From: AP-15 sp963795485
GTDB lineage: Bacteria > Pseudomonadota > Alphaproteobacteria > ATCC43930 > CGMCC-115725
Direction of reading: 5' to 3'
Assembly (NCBI GenBank): GCA_963795485.1
Contig: CAWCIL010000039.1
Coordinates: forward strand, 496,001-560,000
Length of the DNA stretch: 64,000 nucleotides
The notes below the pieces were generated by a model that saw nothing but the letters and a program-made list of their open reading frames with translations, searched no databases and had not been told where the DNA came from. Position numbers and translations under genes: made by a program. Below, in pieces: positions 1 to 11,093 of the stretch (position 1 is its first letter; each line of letters begins with the position of its first letter).

Positions 1-330
1 GGCAACGAGCGAGAAACCCGGCGGCGCACTCGCCGGTCGATACCCGCACCGTGCCGCGTCAGTCACCGGCGAGGCAGCCGCGCGCCGCCGCTCCAACGTC
101 AGCACCGCATCCTCGATGCTTTCGGCCGCCGGGATCAACTGCTCGCCGGCGGCGTTGAGGTGCAGCCCCTCGGGCAGGCGGTCGAACAGCGCCGGCCCGC
201 CAAAAGTGGTCTCGAATGCGGCCAGGCGGCGGGCGATCGTCGGTTGGCTCAGGCCGAGCGCCCGCCCGGCGGCACGCATCGAGCCTTCGCGAGCGACGGC
301 GAGGAACACCCGAACATCGTTCCAGTCCAT
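1..330 (-). CDS. LysR-family transcriptional regulator, N-terminal part (cut by window edge, frameshifted)
   Basis: Starts MDWNDVRVFLAVAREGSM, the classic N-terminus of a LysR-type winged-helix DNA-binding domain. The helix-turn-helix follows (AAGRALGLSQPTIARRLAAF, about residues 20-39) and then the linker helix. The frame then goes wrong near position 55-60. Restoring one G in a short G run gives a continuation VRVSTGECAAGFLAR, the expected start of the effector domain, so a single-base deletion is likely. The rest lies left of the window. It is divergent from the cupin gene at 579, the usual layout for a LysR regulator and its target. The effector is unknown. Family certain, target inferred. 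Confidence 0.85.
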   Translation of the reverse strand, partial: MDWNDVRVFLAVAREGSMRAAGRALGLSQPTIARRLAAFETTFGGPALFDRLPEGLHLNAAGEQLIPAAESIEDAVLTLERRRAAASPVTDAARCGYRPASAPPGFSLVA

Positions 331-435
331 CGCCCCGCGATCCGCTCGCGGCGGCGGATCGCCGGCTCGTGCCGCGTCTCGCCCCCACAATCGCCGATCC
401 GTCGAGAGCGGCCATGCCATCGTCCTTGTGTGTCG

Positions 436-499
436 GCTTTAGAGGGTAATTCTTATCACCGATTGGGTGCCACGAAAAAGTGGCAACGGCTCTAAAAGC
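436..499. promoter_or_regulatory. Candidate LysR operator region with two inverted repeats
   Basis: The 248-bp gap between the divergent LysR gene and the cupin gene contains TGCCAC-N6-GTGGCA at 468-485 (perfect 6-bp arms). It also has a wider imperfect dyad, GCTTTAGAG at 436-444 against CTCTAAAAGC at 490-499. LysR proteins bind dyads in exactly this position. Binding is inferred from position and symmetry only. The rest of 331-578 shows nothing else recognisable. Confidence 0.4.
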
Positions 500-578
500 G
501 GAGATCCCTGCAATTACATGACGTTAGCGCCTGACGATCCGCCACTCGGAGTCGACGGCGCGCCGGGAAAGGAGCAAA

Positions 579-1427
579 ATGGAGAGCAGAACGCCTAGCA
601 TCATCGATCTCAACGCAGAACTCGCAAAGCTGACAATGTTTCGACGAACCCCGCAATTCGACGCGGGCAGAGCGAAAGGGAAGCGTCGCGCAGTTGGCGA
701 CCTACCGCGACGGATTGCTTTTGGCGATCAAGGCCGCGGGGAAAGACCATTGGGAACGTCATCCCGCGGGCGACGAGCTGATTCACGTCCTCGACGGCAC
801 CGCCACGCTGGAAATCGTGTGCGACGACGGGCCGCCCAAATCTTTCGCGCTTCGCGCCGGAATGCTCGCGGTTATTCCGCAGGGTGCGTGGCACCGCATT
901 CTTTCGCCGAGGGCAACACGCATCTCGGCCTGACGCCTTTTCCCGGCGAGCAGATCGAGCGCGATGTCGACGACCCTCGGCGAGAGCAAAGCCAGCGACG
1001 GAAACGGAAAGCAGAGCTGCCGAGCATCGTCGATCTCATGCGGAGGTCGAGAAGCTGACGATGTTCCGTGGCCGGACGCCGCAGACGACGAATGGCAGAG
1101 CGACGGGGGAGTGCGGCCGATTGGCCTCCTACCGCGACGGCGCCCTCGCACGCCACGAAATTCGCCGGGAAAGGCCATTGGGAAAAGCACATTGCCGACG
1201 AGCTTATCCACATCCTCGGCGGGAACGGGACCCTCGAAACCATGACTGCGGACGGGCGCCAGTCTTTCGCGCTGAAGGCCGGGCTAATGATCGCCATTCC
1301 GCAGGGGACATGGCACCGCTTTAGTTCGTCGGAGGGCGTGACCTTGATGAGTGCGACACCCTCCCCTAGCGAGGTCGTCGAGCTCGATGTCGATGACCCG
1401 CAAATGGTCGAGCGCGAGCCGGCATAA
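579..1427 (+). CDS. Tandem cupin (bicupin or two adjacent cupins), frameshifted
   Basis: Two copies of a roughly 130-residue single cupin barrel lie head to tail. Copy 1 has MESRTPSIIDLNAEL, then HWERHPAGDELIHVLDG and a second motif PQGAWHRI. Copy 2 repeats these as HWEKHIADELIHILGG and PQGTWHRF and ends DVDDPQMVEREPA. The paired His/Glu motifs are those of metal-binding cupins. The reading frame changes at least four times (about 680, 915, 1040 and 1150). Once corrected, no stop separates the copies and copy 2 has no clear ATG, so this may be one bicupin. Small cupins of this type are often sugar or oxalate-like binding proteins or regulators. Function unknown; likely controlled by the divergent LysR protein. 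Confidence 0.65.
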
Positions 1428-1450
1428 GTTTGGGCTCTCACTGCGGTTTA

Positions 1451-1474
1451 CCCTCTCCCGCTTGCGGGAGAGGG
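1451..1474. repeat. Perfect 11-bp-stem hairpin between convergent genes
   Basis: CCCTCTCCCGC-TT-GCGGGAGAGGG is a perfect palindrome with a 2-nt loop. It lies between the ends of the plus-strand cupin and the minus-strand monooxygenase. Position suggests a bidirectional terminator, but there is no T tract, and this sequence type is a common dispersed intergenic repeat in alphaproteobacteria. Confidence 0.6.
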
Positions 1475-1481
1475 GCTTAAA

Positions 1482-2668
1482 CTACTGCGCGGCCGCCGCG
1501 AGACGGCCAGCACCGAAGGCCGGCATCACTTCTTTCGAGAACCGGTCGAGGTCTTCGCAGCTGGACGTCGAGCGGGGTGCCGAGCGGCGTCGCGCACACC
1601 ACCCGGTCGACTCCCGGATAGCGCTTTTCGACCGCCTTCAACTGCTCGATGATGTCGGCGGGCGTGCCGGTGAGGAAGCCGCCGGCCTTCACCGCGTCCT
1701 CGATGCGCGGCAATTTGGTCGTGGCGGCGAGCCTCGGATCGCGCATCGCCGCGATCTGCTCGTCGCAGAGCGCGCGCACCAGGCGCAGCTCGCCGAACAT
1801 CTTCATGTTTTCCTCGTAGTGTTTCGCCGCCTCGCGCATGCCGTCTTCGCGGCTCTTGGCGATGTGAAACTGGAAGCCGAGCGCCAGCTTCTCGCCGAGC
1901 TCGAGCTTGACGCCGCGACGCGCATAGGCGGCCTGGAACCCGAGCATGTGCCGCTCGACCGCACCGCCTTCGGCCGAGCCGCCGCCGATCATGCCCGAGA
2001 TGCCGTGCTTGGCCATGAAGTCGAAGGCGCGCTCCGAGCCGCTCTGGATCGGCTGCCAGCATTCGACCGGCAGACGCTCCGGCGCCGGAACCAGGCGTGA
2101 TCTCCTTCAGCGTGTAGCCGCGATACGGCACCTCCGGCGGGATCGTGTAGTACTTGCCCTGGTGCGAGAACGGCTTGCCCTCGAACGCCTTGAACAGGAT
2201 GTCGACGCCCTCCTCGAAGATTTCGCGGTTGGCGTCCTGATCCATCAGCGGCGAGCCGAAGGTCTCGACCTCGCGGGTATGATAGCCGCGGGCGACGCCG
2301 AAGATCACCCGCCCGCCGCTGAGGACATCGGCCATCGCGTAGTCTTCGGCCAGCCGCAGCGGGTGCCACATCGGCACGACGTTGAAGCCGCAGCCGATCT
2401 TCAGGTTCTTGGTCTGGTTGACGAGGTGCATCGCCATCATCAACAGGTTCGGGATCAGCTCCGTGCCTTCGGGCTGGAAATGGTGCTCGGCCATCCAGAA
2501 CGTGTTGAAGCCGCGCTCGTCCATGCACTTGGCGTACTTCACCACCTTGTGCAGCGCGTCGGCCAGCTGCTCCTTCGTATAGCGGCGCTCGTTGATCGGC
2601 GTCCCGGCATAGCCGAGGTTCTCCATGTCGGCGGTGCCGTAGTAGGAGCTGTCGAATTTCGTGATCAT
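1482..2668 (-). CDS. LLM-class flavin-dependent oxidoreductase (luciferase-like), frameshifted
   Basis: Luciferase-like monooxygenase of about 395 residues once two single-base insertions are corrected (near 2093 and 1560). It begins MITKFDSSYYGTADM and carries the family hallmarks AEHHFQPEG, the loop around HPLRLAEDYAMADVLSGG, and GVARGYHTREVETFG. These form the TIM-barrel flavin pocket of enzymes that use FMNH2 (or F420H2) with oxygen. The closest relative in this window is the enzyme at 46011-47381, which shares the EHHFQPEG and RGY motifs. It sits 20 bp downstream of another LLM gene in the same direction, so the two are probably co-transcribed. The substrate cannot be told. Confidence 0.85.
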
Positions 2669-2687
2669 CGGTGCTATTTCTGGCCCC

Positions 2688-3782
2688 TCACTCTGCTGCG
2701 AGCGCGGCGTTTCGGTCCGCCAGGTCTTCAGGACCGGCAGCACTTCCTGCGCGAACAATTTCAATCCGCGCTCGGCGATCTCATAGGGCACGCCGCCGAA
2801 GCGGAACGCCGCGTTGAGCTCGAAATCGCCGATCACGGCGCGCCGCGCTTCCAACTCGCGCAGGATGCGGTCGGGGGTGCCCCAGATCGCCGCCTGCATG
2901 AACCCGGCGACCGCGCCTTCGAGCCCGCCCTGGCGCGCGATCGCCGCCTTCTGCGCATAGGCGTCGTAGCCCTTGACGGTGGCGAAATGCTCGCCGAGGA
3001 ATTCGTAGTGGTGAAAGTTGCTCTCGACAAATTTGCCCATGTACTTGCGCGCGTGCTCCTCGGTTTCCGCCAGATCGGGGCCGCAGATGCAGAAATCGGT
3101 GATCATCATCGCCGGCGCCGGCGCGGCCGTGGAATTTCCGGTGCAGTTCGCGATTGCGCTCGATCGCCGGCAACCGCATAGGCCAGGGCCGGTCGGAGAA
3201 CATCACCATGTGCGCGCCGAGCCGGGCCGCCGCCTCGACCGAATCCTCGCTGGATGCCACCGCATAGATCCGCCCGGTAAAATCGTATTGGGGCCGCGGC
3301 CGCAATTCGATCCGCGGCTGCTTGTAGTGTCGGCCGTCGCCCTCGATAAAGCCGGTGCGCAGCGCCTCGACGATCATCGGCGCCGCCTCGTCGAAGCGCT
3401 CGCGCGATTCGTCCATCGTGCCGCGAAACGCCGCGAACTCGCGCCGCGCCAGGCCGCGGCCCAGCCCCAGCCGCAGCTTACCTTTGCACAGCAGGTCGAG
3501 CACCGCCGCCTGCTCGGCGACCCGCAACGGGTCGTGCCACGGCACGATCACCGCCGCGGTGCCAAGCCCGACATTCGGGCACAGCGCGGCCAAATAGGTC
3601 ATCAGCTGCAGATTGTCGGGGCAGAACGAATAATCGAAGAAATGGTGCTCGGCCGACCACAACACGTCGAACCCTGAATCCGCCGCCAGCCGCGCCAGCC
3701 GGATTTCCTCGTCCCAAACCCGGTCGTCGCCGATGTTCTCCCAGCCATAGCTGGCGAACACCATCATCATGCCGACATCCAT
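2688..3782 (-). CDS. LLM-class flavin-dependent oxidoreductase (luciferase-like), frameshifted
   Basis: A second luciferase-like monooxygenase of about 365 residues, starting MDVGMMMVFASYGWENIGD. Motifs include SAEHHFFDYSFCPDN, WHDPLRVAEQAAVLDLL and GLGRGLARREFAAF. The frame breaks near 3115 and again near 2730; restoring a base gives the end DLADRNAALAAE and a TGA at 2688-2690. Without the second correction the frame runs straight into the downstream LLM gene, an artefact rather than a fusion. It probably works with the neighbouring LLM oxidoreductase, perhaps on related substrates. Family confident, reaction unknown. Confidence 0.85.
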
Positions 3783-4313
3783 GGCTTTCCTCCGCGGTCT
3801 TCGTCCGACCGCGAGTGTTCCATGCACGTCCGGAAATGACAACCTCTGCCCGGCGGCGCGCCGGCGCGAGTGGATCCTGTCTGCGCCGAACGCCTAGCGA
3901 GTGCTCCAGCTGAGGCTCGGGGCGTAACATGCGGATCAAACGTCTTTATGTGCGGCCGATGAACCCCCCCCGGAGGGTGGACCGTTCATGTTGCCCTCAC
4001 CACACTCATGCTTATTCCGAAATTCGCAAGCAAGCGGATAACCGTGACCATCGTGAAGTACCATTGAAGGGGAATCCGCGCTCCAAAGTGACCGTAACCC
4101 AGACATCGTCCCGGTTATCGAAAGCAGGATCGGCCTGGTCGCCGGCGCGGGGTTCAGCTCAGCGCATAATTTCACGCATCGTTTAGGCTGTCGCCCATTG
4201 CGATTACACGCAGCCGCGCAACATGATCGGTTCGCCTCCACGGATCGGGCCTGCCGCCTTCGAGCCAGACTCGGACGGTAGCGCCGACGGCCCGGGCGCG
4301 CTAAGTTCAGAGC
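3783..4313. other. Gene-free stretch between LLM operon and uvrA
   Basis: About 530 bp between divergently transcribed genes. It contains a run of eight C residues near 3965 and no open frame with a recognisable product. It must hold the uvrA and LLM-operon promoters, but no convincing promoter or LexA box (GTTC-N7-GTTC) could be picked out. Confidence 0.5.
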
Positions 4314-7168
<2,855 letters not shown>

Positions 7169-7246
7169 TTTTTCACAATTTAAGCGGCGGCCGTATAAGC
7201 CCGGTGTCCGGTGCCGAGTGCACCGAGCGGCGGGTCCGCGCGACGG

Positions 7247-8554
7247 TCAGAGCAGCCGCTGCTGATGGCGCAGGCGAGCGATGTCCGGTTCGGAGAGCCG
7301 CACGGAAAGGTGGGCCGCCTCGTCGTCGTCGCGCCGGCCGAGCACCTCGCCGTGGCGGTAGATCCAGGCCAAGGTCTTGCCGTCGCTGAGCGGCACGTCG
7401 AGCCGCACCGGGCGGGTTTCGCTCCCGAGCCGCCGGTCGATCAGTTCGAGCAGCGCCTCGCAGCCCTCTCCGGTCGCGGCCGACACGGCGATGGTCTGCG
7501 AATTTCGCAGCGTATGATTTTCGAGGCTGGCGCGCGCCGAAGGATCGAGCAGGTCGATCTTGTTCATCGCCTCGATCAGCCCGTCACGTACCGCCCCATT
7601 ACTCGCGAGATCGTCGGTTTCGAGATCGGCGAGCCCGAGATCGGCGAGCACTGCCAGAACATCTTGGGCCTGGGCGTCGCTCTCCGGATGATGGGCGTCG
7701 CGGACATGGACGATGATGTCGGCTTCGGTCACCTCTTCGAGGGTGGCGCGAAAGGCCGCGACCAGATGGGTCGGCAGTTCGGAGATGAACCCGACCGTGT
7801 CGGACAGAATGGCCGAGCGGCCGGAGGGCAGCTCGAACCGCCGCATCGTCGGGTCGAGGGTGGCGAACAGCATATCGCCGGCGGTCACGCTCGACCGGGT
7901 CAAGCGGTTGAACAGCGTCGACTTGCCGGCATTCGTATAGCCGACCAGCGCCACCACCGGATAGGGCACCCGGCGGCGCGCCTCGCGCTGCAGCGCGCGG
8001 GTGCGCTTGATGCCGTCGATCTCGCGCTTGAGGCGCGCGATGCGCTCGCCGATCAGCCGCCGGTCGATTTCGAGCTGGCTCTCGCCCGGCCCGCCGAGAA
8101 ACCCGAACCCGCCGCGCTGGCGCTCGAGATGGGTCCACGACCGCACCAGCCGCGAGCGCTGATAGGAGAGCGCGGCCAATTCGACCTGCAGACGCCCCTC
8201 ATGGGTGCGCGCCCGCTCGCCGAAGATTTCGAGGATCAGGCCGGTGCGGTCGATCACCTTCGCCTGCCAGCTCTTTTCGAGGTTGCGCTGCTGCACCGGC
8301 GACAGGACGCCGTCGACGACGACGAGGTCGATCGCCTTCTCGCTGATCAGCTTGCGGAGATTTTCGACCGTGCCAGTGCCGAGCAGGCTGGCTGGGCGAG
8401 GGCGAGCGACGCGCGCCACCTCGGCGCTTACGACTTCGAGACGGATCGCCCGCGCTAGGCCGACCGCCTCCTCCAGCCGGGCGTCGACCGAACGCGGCCG
8501 GGCTTCGGACACGGTCGGGCCGGGCGTCGATTTCACGGCCGGATGGAGCACCAA
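7247..8554 (-). CDS. hflX: GTPase HflX
   Basis: Ribosome-associated GTPase of 435 residues that splits stalled or stressed 70S ribosomes. The N-terminal HflX domain includes the glycine-rich GTGTVENLRKLI and a coiled stretch QRSRLVRSWTHLERQRGGFG. The G domain follows, with G1 GYTNAGKSTLFN, G3 DTVGFISELP and G4 NKIDLL. It lies 83 bp downstream of hfq in the same direction, the conserved hfq-hflX pair of proteobacteria, so co-transcription is likely. Full length and uninterrupted. Confidence 0.96.
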   Translation of the reverse strand: MVLHPAVKSTPGPTVSEARPRSVDARLEEAVGLARAIRLEVVSAEVARVARPRPASLLGTGTVENLRKLISEKAIDLVVVDGVLSPVQQRNLEKSWQAKVIDRTGLILEIFGERARTHEGRLQVELAALSYQRSRLVRSWTHLERQRGGFGFLGGPGESQLEIDRRLIGERIARLKREIDGIKRTRALQREARRRVPYPVVALVGYTNAGKSTLFNRLTRSSVTAGDMLFATLDPTMRRFELPSGRSAILSDTVGFISELPTHLVAAFRATLEEVTEADIIVHVRDAHHPESDAQAQDVLAVLADLGLADLETDDLASNGAVRDGLIEAMNKIDLLDPSARASLENHTLRNSQTIAVSAATGEGCEALLELIDRRLGSETRPVRLDVPLSDGKTLAWIYRHGEVLGRRDDDEAAHLSVRLSEPDIARLRHQQRLL

Positions 8555-8604
8555 GGCCCGGCCGGTCGCGGCACCGTTCGCGGGCGGCAGCCCGTTTTCT
8601 CCCC

Positions 8605-8650
8605 GGCTCAGGGTTCGTCCACGCAGAGTTCGTCCGCTCAGGGTTCGTCG
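8605..8650. repeat. Three imperfect 15-bp tandem repeats at the 3' end of hfq
   Basis: Units GGCTCAGGGTTCGTCC, ACGCAGAGTTCGTCC and GCTCAGGGTTCGTCG follow one another. The last unit encodes the final Asp-Glu-Pro-stop of Hfq, so the stop codon lies within the repeat and the array extends into the hfq-hflX spacer. The period is 15 bp, a multiple of three, so copies stay in frame with Hfq. Confidence 0.7.
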
Positions 8651-8889
8651 CTCTCCCTGCCCGGCTCGAACAGCTGGATCGGCTGCGCCGGCATCACCGT
8701 CGAGATCGCATGCTTATAGACGAGCTGCGAATGCGCATCGCGCCGCAGCAACACGCAGAAATTGTCGAACCAGGTGATGATCCCTTGCAGCTTGACGCCG
8801 TTGACGAGAAAGACAGTAACCGGTGTTTTGTTTTTCCTGACGTGATTGAGAAACACGTCCTGTACGTTTTGCGATTTCTCCGCAGACAT
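8638..8889 (-). CDS. hfq: RNA chaperone Hfq
   Basis: Hfq, 83 residues, the hexameric Sm-like chaperone that pairs small RNAs with mRNAs. Starts MSAEKSQNVQDVFLNHVRKN. The Sm1 motif region VTVFLVNGVKLQGIITWFDN and Sm2 region LVYKHAISTVMP are intact, including the Gln of the uridine-binding region and the YKH triad. Start chosen at the ATG of MSAEKSQ, preceded by a purine-rich GGGG. In alphaproteobacteria hfq was first recognised as nrfA, needed for nitrogen-fixation gene control, fitting its place next to the ntr genes. The acidic tail is short (ESDEP). Confidence 0.97.
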   Translation of the reverse strand: MSAEKSQNVQDVFLNHVRKNKTPVTVFLVNGVKLQGIITWFDNFCVLLRRDAHSQLVYKHAISTVMPAQPIQLFEPGRESDEP

Positions 8890-9002
8890 GGGTATCCCCC
8901 ATTCACTTTTTGGAGCTGAGCCGGCCCAGCTCGAGCCAAAACGGCGAGCGCCCGCCGAAACTGCGGGCATGCCGATACGGAAGATGGGCGCGACAGGGTA
9001 AA

Positions 9003-9659
9003 TCACAAGCCCCGAATCCGGCGAAACAGCGCCGCAGGATCGGAAAACGCCAGCCGCGGCGCGTATTCCAGGAGCTCCTCCGAGGCCGGTTCGCCGCCGA
9101 GCAGCACCGGCACGCAGCCGCTGTTGCAGGCGCACTCCATGTCGACCCCGGTGTCGCCGACGAACCACACTGCCTCGCCCGGCGGGATCCCGCTCGGTTC
9201 CAGCGCGAGGCGGACCGGGGCGGCGTCCGGCTTGTCCGCGACCGCGTCGCCGGCCCCGACCAGGCGACCGAAATAGCCCGACCAGCCGAGCCGCTCGGCC
9301 TCGCGGCGCAGCAGGGCGCCGGTCTTGTTGCTGACGACGCCGAGAAAAAAGCCCGCGGTGGCGAGGCCGTGCAGCAATTCGCCGCGGCCCGGCAAGCTCG
9401 CCAGCCGGTCGAGATGAATCGCGCGAAAATGGTCGAGGTAGATCTGTCGGGCCTCCTCCCAGCGCGCGCCGAAATGCACCGGAAAGCTCTCGCGCAGGCT
9501 GAGCCGCACCCGCCGCCGGGTTTCCTCGATCGACCAGGGCGGCTTGCCCATCGCCGCCATGACCAGGTTCAGGGCTTCGTGGATCGTCGCCCAGCTGTCG
9601 ACCAGGGTGTTGTCCCAGTCGAACAGGATCGCGCGCGGACGCACCGGAGCTTCATCCAT
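9003..9659 (-). CDS. HAD-superfamily hydrolase (phosphoglycolate phosphatase-like)
   Basis: Protein of 218 residues with all four HAD motifs: I LFDWDNTLVDSW (nucleophile and acid Asp), II VVSNK, III the Lys of DKPD, and IV FVGDTGVDMECA. The helical cap between motifs I and II places it in the Gph/PgmB-like class, so it should dephosphorylate a small phosphorylated metabolite. It sits between ntrX and hfq, where several related genomes carry trkA. Spacing of 34 bp to ntrX suggests inclusion in the ntr operon. The substrate is unknown. Confidence 0.88.
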   Translation of the reverse strand: MDEAPVRPRAILFDWDNTLVDSWATIHEALNLVMAAMGKPPWSIEETRRRVRLSLRESFPVHFGARWEEARQIYLDHFRAIHLDRLASLPGRGELLHGLATAGFFLGVVSNKTGALLRREAERLGWSGYFGRLVGAGDAVADKPDAAPVRLALEPSGIPPGEAVWFVGDTGVDMECACNSGCVPVLLGGEPASEELLEYAPRLAFSDPAALFRRIRGL

Positions 9660-9692
9660 AATGGCGGTTCCCGGACAGCAGCGAAAACCGGC

Positions 9693-11093
9693 TCAGGTCC
9701 CGGTTTTGAGCGGGCGGTCGTTGCCGAAGACGCCGAGCGACTTCAATTTGCGATGCAGGGCCGAGCGTTCCATGCCGACAAAGGCGGCGGTGCGGGAGAT
9801 GTTGCCGCCGAAGCGGGTCACCTGGGCCAGGAGATACTCGCGCTCGAACACTTCGCGCGCGTCGCGCAACGGCAGGGTCATGATTTCGCTGCCCTTGTCC
9901 CATCTGACGACGGTCGGCGCGATCGAGGTGATCTCGTTGGGCAGCATGTCGGCGTGAACCGGCTCACGCGCGTCGCCCGGCGCCATGATCAGGAGCCAAT
10001 CGACCAAATTACGCAGCTGGCGCACGTTGCCGGGCCAGGAATAGGACTGCAATGCCGCCACCGCGTCCTCGCCGAGCTCGCGCGGGGCGAGCCGGGCCGC
10101 TTCCGATGAGCGCGTCATGAAATGGCGGGCCATCAGCGGGATGTCCTCGCGCCGGTCGCGCAGCGGCGGCACTTTGATCGGCACGACGTTCAGCCGGTAG
10201 AACAAATCCTCGCGGAACCGGCCGCCGCTGATCTCGCCGGCGAACTCGCGGTTCGACGAGGCGACGACCCGGACGTCGACCTCGACTCGGCTCGAGCCGC
10301 CGATTCGCTCGAAGGTCTGCTCCTGCAGCACGCGCACGATCTTGCCCTGGGTTTCGAGCGGCATGTCGGCGACCTCGTCGAGAAAGAGCGTGCCGCCATG
10401 CGCGCGCTCGAAGGTGCCGACTTTGCGCGCGCCGCCGTCGCTGCCGGATTCGCTGCCGAACAGCTCGATCTCGAGCCGCTCCGGGCGCATCGTCGCGCAG
10501 TTGACCGGAACGAACGGCCCCTTGGCGCGGCGCGAGCGCAGATGCAGGAGGCGGCCGACCACCTCCTTCCCGGAGCCGGGCGGCCCAGTGATCAAGACCC
10601 GGCTGCCGGTCGGCGCCGCCTTGTCGATCTGCTGACGCAGCTGATTGGCCAAGGGCGAGCAGCCGACGAGGTCGATGTCGCCGCCGGCGCGCAGCTTCAG
10701 CTCTTCGTTTTCGCGGCGCAGCTGGGCGGCCTCGATCGCTCGCTCGATCACCAGCAGCAGACGATCCGATTTGAACGGCTTTTCGATGAAGTCGTAGGCG
10801 CCGATCTTGATCGCCTCGACCGCAGTTTCGATCGTGCCGTGACCGCTGATCATGACCACCGGCACCGACGGCATCTCGGCGCGCAACAGCCTCAGAATCT
10901 CGATCCCGTCGAGCACGCTCCCTTGCAGCCAGATGTCGAGGACGACCAGGGTTGGCTGACGGGCGTGGATGACCGCGAGCGCCTGGCCGCTGTCCGCCGC
11001 TTCGCGCGTCGCGTAGCCCTCGTCCTTGAGCACGCCGGCGATCAGCATGCGGATGTCGGGTTCGTCGTCGACGATCAGGATGTCATGCGTCAT
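9693..11093 (-). CDS. ntrX: Nitrogen-assimilation response regulator NtrX
   Basis: Response regulator of 466 residues and partner of NtrY. Receiver domain residues 1-120 with phospho-acceptor Asp53 (VVLDIWL) and Lys in EKPF. AAA+ domain from about 140 with Walker A GPPGSGKE (170-177) and Walker B GGTLFLDEVAD. C-terminal Fis-type helix-turn-helix (NISRTAAFVGMERSALHRKL). The GAFTGA loop that contacts sigma-54, present in NtrC here, is absent: after ELFG (210-213) the sequence is SESGSDGGARKVG. This is a reported peculiarity of alphaproteobacterial NtrX and suggests it does not act as a standard sigma-54 activator. Overlaps ntrY by 11 bp. Confidence 0.94.
   Translation of the reverse strand: MTHDILIVDDEPDIRMLIAGVLKDEGYATREAADSGQALAVIHARQPTLVVLDIWLQGSVLDGIEILRLLRAEMPSVPVVMISGHGTIETAVEAIKIGAYDFIEKPFKSDRLLLVIERAIEAAQLRRENEELKLRAGGDIDLVGCSPLANQLRQQIDKAAPTGSRVLITGPPGSGKEVVGRLLHLRSRRAKGPFVPVNCATMRPERLEIELFGSESGSDGGARKVGTFERAHGGTLFLDEVADMPLETQGKIVRVLQEQTFERIGGSSRVEVDVRVVASSNREFAGEISGGRFREDLFYRLNVVPIKVPPLRDRREDIPLMARHFMTRSSEAARLAPRELGEDAVAALQSYSWPGNVRQLRNLVDWLLIMAPGDAREPVHADMLPNEITSIAPTVVRWDKGSEIMTLPLRDAREVFEREYLLAQVTRFGGNISRTAAFVGMERSALHRKLKSLGVFGNDRPLKTGT

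Noticed and set aside
1526..3109. Single open frame joining the two LLM genes
   Set aside because: Caused by frame slips; each half is a separate LLM family member with its own start.
4187..4313. Possible LexA (GTTC-N7-GTTC) box before uvrA
   Set aside because: A single GTTC half-site was found but no properly spaced second half.
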